Shown: piece after piece, positions 8,396 to 17,951 of the stretch | Position numbering within the stretch: the first letter of the stretch is position 1 | Layout: every line of letters begins with the position of its first letter | Origin: Marinomonas arctica | GTDB taxonomy: Bacteria; Pseudomonadota; Gammaproteobacteria; Pseudomonadales; Marinomonadaceae | Direction of reading: 5' to 3' | Assembly: GCF_003259225.1 (NCBI RefSeq) | Contig: NZ_QHJF01000029.1 | Location: 1-64,000, forward strand | DNA length: 64,000 nt | Notes under the pieces: model-generated | Told to the model about the DNA's origin: nothing | Databases searched by the model: none | What the model saw: the letters and a program-made list of their open reading frames with translations, nothing else | Made by a program: the position numbers and the translations under genes

Positions 8396-9238
8396 CTAAC
8401 TCAACGCGTTGGAATGATGCTCTAGATGCTCATCAATGAAGCTGGCGATGAAAAAGTAGCTGTGGTCATAACCCGGTTGACGGCGTAGGGTAATTGGGTA
8501 CCCCACTTTTTCACAGGCCGCTTCTAGGGCTTCTGGTTTGAGTTGTTCCACTAAGAAGTTATCCGCTTCACCTTGATCGATAAACAAAGGTAAGCGTTCA
8601 CTTGCCTTCCCGACTTGGCTTTCTATTAGGTAAGTGGCATCCCATTCGTTCCAAGCGTCTTTGTCTTCCCCCAAGTATCCGGTAAAGGCTTTTTGCCCCC
8701 AAGGACACTTGGTTGGGTTAACAATGGGCGCAAAGGCCGAGACAGATTGATACTTACCTGGGTTCTTCAATGCACAAATCAAGGCGCCATGCCCGCCCAT
8801 TGAGTGACCAGAAATAGAACGCTTATCTGTGACTGGAAAGTTCGTTTCTATCAAATGCGGCAGTTCTTGCACTACGTAATCGTACATGTGATAGGTGTTC
8901 GAATAAGGTTCCATCGTGGCGTTGACATAAAAGCCCGCCCCCGAACCGAAGTCGTAGCTTTCATGTTCATTCGGATAGTCTGTGCCGCGTGGGCTAGTGT
9001 CTGGACAAACAATCGCTAAACCTAACTCAGCCGCTTTACGAAAAGCGCCCGCTTTTTGGATGAAGTTTTCGTCGGTGCACGTCAGGCCGGATAACCAATA
9101 CAAAACAGGGACGTTTTGCGTTTCAGCTTGTGGTGGCAGGTAAATAGCAAACGTCATGTCGCCTTTTACGGATAAGCTTTCATGTTTATAACGCTTTAGC
9201 CAACCACCAAAGCTTTTGGTACTGGATAACAATTCCAT
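8396..9238 (-). CDS. fghA: S-formylglutathione hydrolase
   Basis: This serine esterase hydrolyses S-formylglutathione to formate and glutathione, the second step of glutathione-dependent formaldehyde detoxification. The 280-residue protein has the alpha/beta-hydrolase fold with the nucleophile S146 in GHSMGGHG, an acid region IDQGEADNF and the histidine in GYDHSYFFI. LTCTDENF and GTDYPNE are also typical of esterase D. The gene follows adhC on the same strand with a hairpin terminator between them. The ATG at 9238 is preceded by GGAGACAGCG. Identification is firm from motifs and context. Confidence 0.95.
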   Translation of the reverse strand: MELLSSTKSFGGWLKRYKHESLSVKGDMTFAIYLPPQAETQNVPVLYWLSGLTCTDENFIQKAGAFRKAAELGLAIVCPDTSPRGTDYPNEHESYDFGSGAGFYVNATMEPYSNTYHMYDYVVQELPHLIETNFPVTDKRSISGHSMGGHGALICALKNPGKYQSVSAFAPIVNPTKCPWGQKAFTGYLGEDKDAWNEWDATYLIESQVGKASERLPLFIDQGEADNFLVEQLKPEALEAACEKVGYPITLRRQPGYDHSYFFIASFIDEHLEHHSNALS

Positions 9239-9260
9239 CGCTGTCTCCTTTGCTGTGTTA

Positions 9261-9284
9261 AAAAAGCCCGCTTAGCGGGCTTAT
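9261..9284 (-). terminator. Intercistronic terminator between adhC and fghA
   Basis: AAGCCCGC (9264-9271), loop TTA, GCGGGCTT (9275-9282), then a T-run on the minus strand form a good intrinsic terminator. It lies between adhC and fghA, so fghA may get less transcript than adhC or may have its own promoter. Confidence 0.75.
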
Positions 9285-9303
9285 CAAAACGGTGTGCTCA
9301 CGG

Positions 9304-10548
<1,245 letters not shown>

Positions 10549-10604
10549 TTAAGTTATAATGTAACAAAATAAGCAGAGGATTTTTCCATCTCAAGGGGCA
10601 AATT

Positions 10605-11495
10605 ATGAAAAATTGGGAAGCCATGGAGGCCTTTATTGAAGTAGTTCGGCAAGGTAGCTTTTCCGCCGCGGCGACGAAACTGAGTGTATCGACGTCACAC
10701 ATCAGTCGCTTGATCACGCAACTTGAAGCGGAGCTAGGCACGACATTGCTATTTCGCACCACAAGACGCATCCGTTTAAGCGACGCGGGTGAACTGTATT
10801 ATCAACACTGTCGTGGTTTACCCGAAGCGTTAAGCAGCGCTGAAGAAATGATTTCAACCTTAAATCAAGCACCAATAGGTTCTTTTAAAATGACCTGCGC
10901 CACCACCTTTGGTGAACGCTACATAGCGCCTTTGATGAACGATTTTTTATTGCATCACCCAAAGATAGAGCTGGATTTTCATCTCACTAACCGCTCAGTA
11001 GATTTAATAGAAGAAGGTTATGATCTGGCGATTCGCATGGGCGCCATGAAAGATTCCAGCCATTTATCACGGCGATTATGTGACAGAGAGGAATACCTTT
11101 GTGCATCAAGAGAATACATCGACCAACACGGCATGCCACATACATTAGCGGAATTAAACAAACACAGCTGCTTAATTGGCTCCAAAAGTCATTGGCTATT
11201 TCAACAAGATGGGCAACGTAAAGAAATGAAGGTCGCCAGCCAATGGCGCAGTAACTCTGGCCCCGCTTTACTGGATGCCGTACGTAAAGGCTTGGGGATC
11301 GCACAATTACCAGACTATTACGTCGTCGACGATCTCGCCACAGGTAAGCTTGTCCCCTTATTAACCCAATACCAATATCCGTATAGCGGCGTTTGGCTGG
11401 TTTATCCCAAGGTACGTCAACCCTCACCAAAGCTGCAAAGTATTTGCGATTATTTGATTGAACGTTTTAAACAAGATCCGCCCTTTGCCAAATAG
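10605..11495 (+). CDS. LysR-family transcriptional regulator, divergent from adhC
   Basis: This 296-residue regulator has an N-terminal winged HTH (residues about 1-60; GSFSAAATKLSVSTSHISRL) and a C-terminal periplasmic-binding-like effector domain. It resembles the large DsdC/YhjC-like group that includes many unknown-effector regulators. It faces away from adhC with a shared 185-bp control region, so regulation of adhC-fghA is a fair guess. AAGGGGC precedes the ATG at 10605, and a TATAAT at 10555-10560 could be its -10. The effector is unknown. Confidence 0.85.
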   Translation: MKNWEAMEAFIEVVRQGSFSAAATKLSVSTSHISRLITQLEAELGTTLLFRTTRRIRLSDAGELYYQHCRGLPEALSSAEEMISTLNQAPIGSFKMTCATTFGERYIAPLMNDFLLHHPKIELDFHLTNRSVDLIEEGYDLAIRMGAMKDSSHLSRRLCDREEYLCASREYIDQHGMPHTLAELNKHSCLIGSKSHWLFQQDGQRKEMKVASQWRSNSGPALLDAVRKGLGIAQLPDYYVVDDLATGKLVPLLTQYQYPYSGVWLVYPKVRQPSPKLQSICDYLIERFKQDPPFAK

Positions 11496-11575
11496 ATCAG
11501 TGAGGTTTCAATCTGCCTGCTTGCTATGTTTAAATACCAAGGAAACGCACCATCAAACATCATTAAGCGAAGCCC

Positions 11576-11839
11576 ATGTTTTCACAACAAGATCTCGTCC
11601 AAGTTGCTCGTCAGACCATGCCATTTGGCAAATACCAAGGTCGAGTTTTAATCGATCTACCTGAAGCCTATTTACTCTGGTTTGCTCACGAAGGTTGGCC
11701 GAATGGTAATCTAGGGCAATGGTTACAATTAGCGCTAGAAATTAAAATCAATGGCCTAGAAAAGTTGGTCGACCCACTGCGTAAACCAACCGAGGAAAAG
11801 CCAAACGAACCGAAAGTTCGTATTCGCTTTGATGACTAG
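11576..11839 (+). CDS. DUF3820 family protein
   Basis: This 87-residue cytoplasmic protein matches the DUF3820 family (PF12843), whose members have been linked to quorum-sensing-regulated virulence in Pseudomonas. The core MPFGKYQGRVLIDLPEAYL and the WFAHEGWPNGNLGQ segment are the family's conserved part. The C-terminal 25 residues are charged and variable. Its stop codon overlaps the stop codon of the convergent acetyltransferase gene (a shared CTAG at 11836-11839). The molecular role is not known. Confidence 0.8.
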   Translation: MFSQQDLVQVARQTMPFGKYQGRVLIDLPEAYLLWFAHEGWPNGNLGQWLQLALEIKINGLEKLVDPLRKPTEEKPNEPKVRIRFDD

Positions 11840-12315
11840 TCTGCCCTAAAAGAGGCATTAGGATAAACATAGAACAGCACTCCCTGTTCTTGTTTATCTA
11901 AGACAAATCCAGCGCGTTCAGCGACTTTTATCGATGCCATATTACCAATTTTCACTTGCGCCACCAGCGGCTCCTTAAAGTACAGCACCAATTTGGACAG
12001 CATGCGGTGAGCAACGCCTTTTCCGCGCGCTTCTGGTGCAACCGTCCAAGACAATTCCCAAACACCTGCCATTCGATCTGCTCGACAAGTGCCCACCGCG
12101 ACACCATTGACTTCGGCTATCCACAAGCGCCTTTTTGACAGGTCACTTAACGAAGACTCAAGCCAAACAAGATGCGATGCAAGCGTCACTTCATCGGTAT
12201 TATGAGAGGCTTGGCGGGTGTCTGGATCATTACGCCACAGCAACAAAAGATCGGCATCGGCCATCTCAACAGGTCGTAAACTTAATGAATCTGTCATTTC
12301 AAACCTTTCGCTCAT
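11836..12315 (-). CDS. GNAT-family N-acetyltransferase
   Basis: This 159-residue protein has the GNAT fold of the RimJ/RimL-like type. The acetyl-CoA-binding motif A is visible as VAPEARGKGVAHRML (Q/RxxGxG/A), followed by NMASIKVAERAGF, typical of the motif B region. The N-terminal half, with LRPVEMADADLLLLWRND, resembles acetyltransferases that act on small molecules or sugar amines. It converges on the DUF3820 gene with overlapping stop codons. The substrate cannot be stated. The start at 12315 has no strong ribosome site; an internal ATG at 12297 is an alternative. Confidence 0.82.
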   Translation of the reverse strand: MSERFEMTDSLSLRPVEMADADLLLLWRNDPDTRQASHNTDEVTLASHLVWLESSLSDLSKRRLWIAEVNGVAVGTCRADRMAGVWELSWTVAPEARGKGVAHRMLSKLVLYFKEPLVAQVKIGNMASIKVAERAGFVLDKQEQGVLFYVYPNASFRAD

Positions 12316-12428
12316 CTAGTGCCTATTTAAACACGCAGTATACACGGTTGTTTAACGATCCAAACACACTCGATTAAGGTACAAAAATTGCTTTATTTTT
12401 GAACTTAAAAACAAAGGATATACACCCA

Positions 12429-12884
12429 ATGGACATCAGAATCGATGACTTATCCGGCCCAGAAGTCAAACAAATACTCACCGAACATCTTAAAGACATG
12501 TTCACCGCATCACCGCCTGAATGCGTTTTTGCATTAGATTTAGACGGATTAAAAAAACCAAACATTACCTTTTGGACGGTTTGGGAAGACCGCCAATTAC
12601 TTGGCTGTGGCGCCCTAAAAATTCTGGACAAAACACACGGCGAAATTAAATCCATGCGCACCACGGGCGCCGCCCGCAATAAAGGCGTTGCTTCGACTCT
12701 GCTCCGCCATATTCTTGATACCGCCAAACAAAGAGGACTCAATACAATCAGCCTAGAAACCGGCTCGCAAGACTTCTTCGCACCAGCAAGAAAGCTCTAT
12801 GCGAAACATGATTTTACGGAATGCGGCCCCTTTTCCGACTACAAACTTGATCCTCATAGTGTGTTTATGAGCAGAGAACTTTAA
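12429..12884 (+). CDS. GNAT-family N-acetyltransferase
   Basis: From the ATG at 12429 this protein has about 151 residues. The acetyl-CoA loop is clear: MRTTGAARNKGVASTLL, then ETGSQDFFAPARKLYAKHDF (the usual YEKxGF-like end). ECVFALDLDGLKKPNITFW in the N-terminal half resembles the YsnE/PhnO-like group. AAGGA lies 10 bp before the chosen ATG; a TTG at 12399 is in frame but has no ribosome site. Its substrate is unknown. A short gap separates it from the racemase gene downstream. Confidence 0.82.
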   Translation: MDIRIDDLSGPEVKQILTEHLKDMFTASPPECVFALDLDGLKKPNITFWTVWEDRQLLGCGALKILDKTHGEIKSMRTTGAARNKGVASTLLRHILDTAKQRGLNTISLETGSQDFFAPARKLYAKHDFTECGPFSDYKLDPHSVFMSREL

Positions 12885-12993
12885 AAAATAAGCCAACACA
12901 GTTCCAACGTTTATTTTGCCCAACTGTGCATTACGACTGATAAATAACAGCGTTAGACTTTATGGATTCAAGATAAAAACTAAAGGACACAGA

Positions 12994-13695
12994 ATGAAAA
13001 CAATCGGCATTATTGGCGGAATGAGTTGGGAGTCGTCGGCTCTGTATTACAAAAACATCAACGAGTTGACCAAACAAAAACTCGGCGGCCTGCATTCCGC
13101 TAAGATTGTTTTATCGAGTGTCGATTTTGCTGAAATTGAGCGTTTGCAACATCAAGGCGATTGGCTGCAGTTAGGAGAAATACTCGCGGCAGAAGCCAAA
13201 CGCTTGGAACAAGCTCAGGTTGATTTCATTCTTATTGCGACTAACACCATGCACAAGGTCGCTGATGTTGTTCAAAATGCGGTGAAAATTCCTTTATTGC
13301 ATATTGCCGATGCCACCGCTAAGGAACTCGTTAAACAAAAACATCAAAAAGTTGGCTTTATCGGAACTCGCTATTCGATGGAAGAAGACTTTTATATTAA
13401 GCGATTAGAAGAGCAATATGGTTTAGAGGTAATCACGCCATCAGAGCAAGACAGGGACGACATACATAGAATTATTTACGAAGAATTATGCCTGGGGAAA
13501 ATTCTTCCTGAATCCAGAGAAATCTATATCGACATCGTTAATCAACTTCAAGCAGCCGGAGCAGAAGCCGTCATCGAAGGCTGCACAGAAATCACCCTAC
13601 TGCTCAAGCAAAAGCATGTTACCGTGCCTTTGTTTGATACCACTTATATTCACGCTAAAGCCGCTGTGGATGAAGCGTTAAAGACTCTATTTTGA
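12994..13695 (+). CDS. Aspartate/glutamate racemase family protein, YgeA-like
   Basis: This 233-residue protein belongs to the Asp/Glu racemase superfamily (PF01177). It starts with the family signature KTIGIIGGMSWESS. The first catalytic position carries Thr in ATNTMHK and the second Cys in IEGCTEI. This Thr/Cys pair matches E. coli YgeA, an L-Asp/L-Glu-specific racemase, and not the Cys/Cys enzymes that make D-amino acids. The ATG at 12994 is chosen because AAGGA lies 7 bp upstream and the homology starts there; the open frame reaches 12916. A strong terminator follows. Confidence 0.88.
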   Translation: MKTIGIIGGMSWESSALYYKNINELTKQKLGGLHSAKIVLSSVDFAEIERLQHQGDWLQLGEILAAEAKRLEQAQVDFILIATNTMHKVADVVQNAVKIPLLHIADATAKELVKQKHQKVGFIGTRYSMEEDFYIKRLEEQYGLEVITPSEQDRDDIHRIIYEELCLGKILPESREIYIDIVNQLQAAGAEAVIEGCTEITLLLKQKHVTVPLFDTTYIHAKAAVDEALKTLF

Positions 13696-13699
13696 ATAA

Positions 13700-13731
13700 A
13701 AAAAAGCCAGCGCGGACGCTGGCTGTTTTTC
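13700..13731 (+). terminator. Rho-independent terminator
   Basis: AGCCAGCG (13705-13712), loop CGGA, CGCTGGCT (13717-13724) and then TGTTTTT lie after the racemase gene. An A-run on the left means it may also act on transcripts of the convergent fumC. Confidence 0.88.
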
Positions 13732-13780
13732 ATTATTTGGAAAGGGAAACAACCAAATAAAGAAATCTTTTTATTCTGTC

Positions 13781-15157
13781 CTAGACGCCACCATGAGTTA
13801 ACTTAGCCGGATCAAGCAGAGCCAATAATTCATCTCGACTTAAATCCGTTGCTTCTTCGGCCACATCCACCACTGGACGACCTTCTTTATAGGCTTTTTT
13901 GGCGATTTCAGCGGCTTTGGCATAACCAATGATGGGATTAAGAGCCGTGACTAAAATGGGGTTACGATGCAGTGCTTGGTTCAATTTATCTTCATTCACA
14001 CTGAGCGTTGCAATGGCGTTGTCGGCTAAAAGCTGTCCGCTGTTTGCCAGTAGTTTAATACTGTTTAGCAGGTTCTTAGCAATCATGGGCAACATGACGT
14101 TTAATTCAAAATTCCCCGATTGTCCGCCGATAGTAATCGCCGCGTCGTTACCAATCACTTGTGCGGCTACCATGGCCGTGGCTTCTGGTATCACCGGATT
14201 CACCTTACCCGGCATAATAGACGAACCTGGCTGCAAGGCTTGTAATGTAATTTCACCTAACCCTGCCAATGGCCCAGAGTTCATCCAACGAAGATCATTG
14301 GCAATTTTCATATAAGTGACTGCCACAGCCTTTAATTGACCAGACAAAGCCACCGCCGTGTCCTGAGAGCCTATCAGGGCAAAAAAGTTTTTCCCAGGTA
14401 CAAACGTCACCTTGGTTAGATCAGACAGCTCTTTAGCAAAAGTAATGGCAAACTCTGGATGAGCATTTATGCCAGTACCAACGGCGGTTCCGCCCTGAGC
14501 AAGTTGGGTGGTTTTATTTTCTAAGTAGGTTAAGTTGTCGATGTTGTCTTGCAACTGCGCCGCCCACGCGTGGAAAGTTTGATCCAATCGCACTGGCATC
14601 GCATCCATCAAATGAGTGCGTCCCGTTTTTGTGTAGCCAGCAAGCGAATCGCCTTTTTCAAGAATGGCATTTTTTAAATGTTCCAACGCAGGCAACAAAT
14701 GCCCCGTCAATTCCAACGTAGCGCTCACATGAATCGCACTAGGGATTACGTCGTTGCTACTCTGACCATAGTTCACATGATCATTAGGATTAACAGCCGA
14801 ACCATGGTACGCACTCGCTAATGTAGCAATCACTTCGTTGGCATTCATGTTCGAGCTGGTGCCTGATCCCGTTTGAAAAACGTCAACCGGAAAATGCTGC
14901 ATTAAATCATCGGCATTTAACAACTCATCGCAGGCCTGTTGAATCGCTTTAGACATCTCCGGCGTCAGACATTCAAGAGATTCGTTTGCCCTTGCCGCAG
15001 CCGCCTTAATTAAGATAAGAGAACGAATAAACGCCTCAGGTAATGGCTCACCGCTGATAGGAAAGTTATTAATCGCTCGCTGTGTTTGAGCGCCATAGAG
15101 AGCCTTCTCTGGGACCTCTAATTCCCCCATGCTGTCTTTTTCAATGCGCATACTCAT
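13781..15157 (-). CDS. fumC: Class II fumarate hydratase
   Basis: This iron-independent fumarase interconverts fumarate and malate in the TCA cycle. The 458-residue length matches FumC (about 460). The superfamily signature GSSIMPGKVNP lies near residues 318-328, the substrate-binding GSGTSSNMNANE near 112-123 and TGRTHLMDA near 183-191. It starts 3 bp after fagA. In Pseudomonas aeruginosa the fagA-fumC pair is switched on by iron limitation through Fur, replacing iron-sulfur fumarases. The Fur-box-like sites upstream of fagA agree with that. No sodA follows here. Confidence 0.96.
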   Translation of the reverse strand: MSMRIEKDSMGELEVPEKALYGAQTQRAINNFPISGEPLPEAFIRSLILIKAAAARANESLECLTPEMSKAIQQACDELLNADDLMQHFPVDVFQTGSGTSSNMNANEVIATLASAYHGSAVNPNDHVNYGQSSNDVIPSAIHVSATLELTGHLLPALEHLKNAILEKGDSLAGYTKTGRTHLMDAMPVRLDQTFHAWAAQLQDNIDNLTYLENKTTQLAQGGTAVGTGINAHPEFAITFAKELSDLTKVTFVPGKNFFALIGSQDTAVALSGQLKAVAVTYMKIANDLRWMNSGPLAGLGEITLQALQPGSSIMPGKVNPVIPEATAMVAAQVIGNDAAITIGGQSGNFELNVMLPMIAKNLLNSIKLLANSGQLLADNAIATLSVNEDKLNQALHRNPILVTALNPIIGYAKAAEIAKKAYKEGRPVVDVAEEATDLSRDELLALLDPAKLTHGGV

Positions 15158-15160
15158 TCT

Positions 15161-15529
15161 TTAATGTTGTCCTTGTTGTTCAAAAGAAGAAAGAAAGTAA
15201 TGGCTCAAAATTCGTAAATTATGCTCCATCTTGAAGTAATTCTTGGCATCTTGATAGGTGACAATTAAATGCTTGAGATGTGATAAGGGCAAATACACCT
15301 TATCTAGACAAGTTTGACGCCAATGCGGCGCTACACTGGTATTGCAAACGGTATCGAGCAACACATTGAACACTCTCTGATATAACAAGGTGGCATCAGT
15401 GATGTTTAACCGTTCCGCATATTCTTCTGTTAGGTTTAAATAATGATAGAGCACTTCTGGGGAATCTGCACACTGGCCACCCTGAATGGTTTGCTCGAGT
15501 ACTGAAAATGGCACTAAATAATGACTCAT
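15161..15529 (-). CDS. fagA: FagA-like protein encoded upstream of fumC
   Basis: This 122-residue, mostly helical protein matches, by size and place, the FagA (Fur-associated gene) proteins encoded just before fumC in Pseudomonas. Its function is not known. It has no signal peptide or membrane segment. I place the start at the ATG at 15529, which has GAGGGCGAAG before it; the frame is open to 15574. The stop codon lies 3 bp from the fumC start, so the two genes form one operon. Iron control is likely given the Fur-like boxes at 15564-15582 and 15619-15637. Confidence 0.75.
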   Translation of the reverse strand: MSHYLVPFSVLEQTIQGGQCADSPEVLYHYLNLTEEYAERLNITDATLLYQRVFNVLLDTVCNTSVAPHWRQTCLDKVYLPLSHLKHLIVTYQDAKNYFKMEHNLRILSHYFLSSFEQQGQH

Positions 15530-15563
15530 CACTTCGCCCTCTGAAAATGACACAACAAACAAT

Positions 15564-15582
15564 ATAAATGACAACTATTATC
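15564..15582 (-). promoter_or_regulatory. Fur box-like site upstream of fagA
   Basis: By hand alignment, 14 of 19 positions match the Fur consensus GATAATGATAATCATTATC. It lies 35-53 bp before the fagA start, where a promoter is expected. Confidence 0.6.
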
Positions 15583-15618
15583 AATAATGTGCATGAAGAC
15601 AAGATCTGTCAAGCTGTT

Positions 15619-15637
15619 GATAACGATTCTTATTAAA
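15619..15637 (-). promoter_or_regulatory. Second Fur box-like site upstream of fagA
   Basis: This stretch begins GATAACGATTCTTATTA and matches the Fur consensus at 13 of 19 positions. It lies about 36 bp beyond the first site, a spacing that could bracket the fagA-fumC promoter. Confidence 0.45.
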
Positions 15638-15702
15638 TTTTACTATTTGTTGCGATTACTTGATTAAAATCAATCATTCTCAGGCTCATCCAAAAAATAC
15701 AA

Positions 15703-15750
15703 AGGCGTAAAAAAACAAAAGCCCCTGCTACGTTATGCGTAACAGGGGCT
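15703..15750 (-). terminator. Rho-independent terminator of slyD
   Basis: AGCCCCTG (15720-15727) pairs with CAGGGGCT (15743-15750), with an inner TACG/CGTA stem. On the minus strand a T-rich run follows. It ends the slyD transcript. Confidence 0.85.
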
Positions 15751-15789
15751 ATTTATCATCATTCGTTCAATACTTAGAGCGCTTCACTC

Positions 15790-16269
15790 TTAGTGGTGAT
15801 GACCGCCTACACCGTGGGCATGACCATGAGCAATTTCATCATTGGTCGCTTCACGAGAAGCTACAATTTGAATATTAAAAGTCAGGTCTTTGCCAGACAA
15901 TGGGTGATTCAAATCGACTGTAGCGTGTTTCAATCCAACTTTCACAACCGTCACTTGACGCATGCCTTTATCCGTTTGAACCATGGCAACCATTCCCGCT
16001 TTCCAGCGTTTCGCGCCTTGTAAATGTTTGACTGGCACTTGTTGCTGACGATCTTCATGGCGCTCACCATAAGCATCGGCACAAGCAACCGTTACTTCAA
16101 ATTCATCACCAACTTCTTTGCCTTCCATCGCTTTTTCAAGTCCTGGAATAACATTACCATGGCCATGTAAATACGCCGCTGGCTCTTTACCCGCAGAGGT
16201 TTCGAGCAACTCTTCGCCATGACGCAAAGTATAGTGAAATTGAACGACTTGATTGTCTGCAATTGACAT
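15790..16269 (-). CDS. slyD: FKBP-type peptidyl-prolyl isomerase, SlyD type
   Basis: This is a cytoplasmic prolyl isomerase and chaperone that can also bind nickel. The 159-residue protein has the FKBP domain split by an insert-in-flap chaperone domain (about residues 70-125), beginning with VQFHYTLR and YLHGHGNVIPGLEKAMEGK. The C-terminus is His-rich (HGHAHGVGGHHH), as in metal-binding SlyD, but shorter than the E. coli tail. The ATG at 16269 is preceded by GAGGAAACAGC. It is monocistronic with its own terminator. Confidence 0.92.
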   Translation of the reverse strand: MSIADNQVVQFHYTLRHGEELLETSAGKEPAAYLHGHGNVIPGLEKAMEGKEVGDEFEVTVACADAYGERHEDRQQQVPVKHLQGAKRWKAGMVAMVQTDKGMRQVTVVKVGLKHATVDLNHPLSGKDLTFNIQIVASREATNDEIAHGHAHGVGGHHH

Positions 16270-16365
16270 GCTGTTTCCTCATTCTAAAATTCGAGCATTA
16301 ATTTATGGCGGCATTATAAGGGCAACAAGGCAACTTACCTAGACCCTTCACCAGACGGTTATTCA

Positions 16366-16953
16366 CTAAAAGATAGAAAGCTCTAATGAATCCTCTGTAA
16401 TAATGATATTTTTAACTAAGGCCGCAGCGGTTTTTTCAGAGGGTGAATGATTTAGCACATACACAGGATGCTGATCGAAATACTCTACAAGGGACTTTTC
16501 AAAGTCTGCGTGCAAAGATCCCAACGTAGAACGCAACATTTTTTCATTAAAGCTAGATCCCTCAACGTCAATTTGGGTGATTTTTGGCGCCACCAGATAC
16601 AGACGATCCTCCTCAATACGTACCCCAGATTCAAACGATGGGTTCACTTTTGTGGTAACAGAAAATGTCTGGCCAAACGCTTTTAATGTGCCAGTCATGT
16701 TACTGGTCATATCCACCAAAACTAAACCACCATCGCGTTCGGTGAAATCAATGTCTGCCCCTGTCACCAGTAAATCTAAATTCAATGCATTGCCATTCAA
16801 AAGAAGCGTAATATGATTTTCTTGCTGTTCCGCTAACTGTTTTGCCACTTCTTTGTTCATATCGACTTCACTAATACTCAAGCTGTTACAACCGACTAAA
16901 AACAAAGACGTGGAGCACAAAGCAACAATCGCCAATCTACGAATTACTTTCAT
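16366..16953 (-). CDS. DUF1439 family lipoprotein (YceB-like)
   Basis: This is a 195-residue lipoprotein with a signal peptide ending in the lipobox L-V-G-C22, so it should be anchored to the outer or inner membrane and face the periplasm. The rest matches the DUF1439/YceB family, which has a lipid-binding-like beta fold and no known role. The ATG overlaps the stop codon of the upstream MscS channel gene by 4 bp, so the two are co-transcribed and translationally coupled. That pairing suggests an envelope-related role, which is an inference only. Confidence 0.8.
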   Translation of the reverse strand: MKVIRRLAIVALCSTSLFLVGCNSLSISEVDMNKEVAKQLAEQQENHITLLLNGNALNLDLLVTGADIDFTERDGGLVLVDMTSNMTGTLKAFGQTFSVTTKVNPSFESGVRIEEDRLYLVAPKITQIDVEGSSFNEKMLRSTLGSLHADFEKSLVEYFDQHPVYVLNHSPSEKTAAALVKNIIITEDSLELSIF

Positions 16954-17825
16954 TCTTCTTTCTCCATGGTCGCCGCATTTGCATGGCGCCTTTCATACCA
17001 AAAATTCATAAAATCCTCTGTTACTTTTTGCTCAATTTCAACCGCTTCATCGGTTGGACAAAATAATGAAATACTAAAAACGTTGTAGCCTTCTGCGGTT
17101 GTCGTGATACGAACCCTTGGCTCAGGGCCAGATATTTTAATGTCTAAACGTTTCTCGATAAGACTGTTATAACGAATCGCAACCTCATGAAAATGCTCAC
17201 TATACTGACGAATTTTATCCAAAATTTGCTCTTTAATGGTGAACAAATTGACATCATCAGAATGCCTAGAAATCGAAAAAGTATGCGTCACATAACGTCG
17301 CATATAGTTCAAATTCTGAACCGTATTCAATAATAAAACACTATTCGGAACCACGGTCGTACGCCCTGTATAGGTGTAACTCCCCCCTTTCAGGTCAACT
17401 TCAAACAATGTGGTCGACAACCAGTCACTGTCCGTCACTTCGCCCTCATAGTTTGCAATACGTATCCAGTCTCCAACTTGATACGGTCGCGTACTGGCTC
17501 GATAAAATGCGCCTACAATACAGGCAATAAACTCTTTCGTGGCTATCACCAACGCCACCATAAAGGCCGCAATGGAAATGGCAATATTTTGTAACTCAGA
17601 TGACCAGATAAGCACCAAACCAACCACTAACAACAGGTTGAATATGTTATCAACCGTATTAATCCGTTGACGCTTCTTATCATGTTCAAGTTTTTGGTGG
17701 AGGCGAATCGCACGTTTCGTATAACGTCGAACGATGTAGGACAATAAAATCCAAGCAAACGTCAAAACAAACTCAACGTGATCCATTAAAATGGAGAAGT
17801 CTATCTGAGAAAAATCAACAGCCAT
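16950..17825 (-). CDS. MscS-family mechanosensitive ion channel
   Basis: This inner-membrane channel releases solutes on hypo-osmotic shock. The 291-residue protein has three or four membrane segments in the first 110 residues. The beta domain with GDWIRIANYEGEVTDSDWLSTTL and the C-terminal alpha/beta vestibule follow. The pore-lining third helix (about residues 75-110, ISIAAFMVALVIATKEF) lacks the strict Gly/Ala pattern of E. coli MscS, so it belongs to a divergent subgroup. AAAGGAAAC precedes the ATG at 17825. It is followed by, and overlaps, the DUF1439 gene. Confidence 0.87.
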   Translation of the reverse strand: MAVDFSQIDFSILMDHVEFVLTFAWILLSYIVRRYTKRAIRLHQKLEHDKKRQRINTVDNIFNLLLVVGLVLIWSSELQNIAISIAAFMVALVIATKEFIACIVGAFYRASTRPYQVGDWIRIANYEGEVTDSDWLSTTLFEVDLKGGSYTYTGRTTVVPNSVLLLNTVQNLNYMRRYVTHTFSISRHSDDVNLFTIKEQILDKIRQYSEHFHEVAIRYNSLIEKRLDIKISGPEPRVRITTTAEGYNVFSISLFCPTDEAVEIEQKVTEDFMNFWYERRHANAATMEKEE

Positions 17826-17910
17826 AAAAGTGTTTCCTTTAGCAAGAACGCAACTTTAACAATCATTGCCTAAATCAACAAACAAAAGCACTAGACAAAG
17901 AAACAAATAA

Positions 17911-17930
17911 TACTGTACATTTGTACAGTA
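17911..17930 (+). promoter_or_regulatory. LexA (SOS) box of yebG
   Basis: TACTGTACATTTGTACAGTA contains the LexA core CTGT-N8-ACAG in a nearly perfect palindrome. It lies 21 bp before the yebG ATG and so should place yebG under SOS control, as in E. coli. Confidence 0.92.
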
Positions 17931-17951
17931 TTATTTTTCACGAGGTGGATC

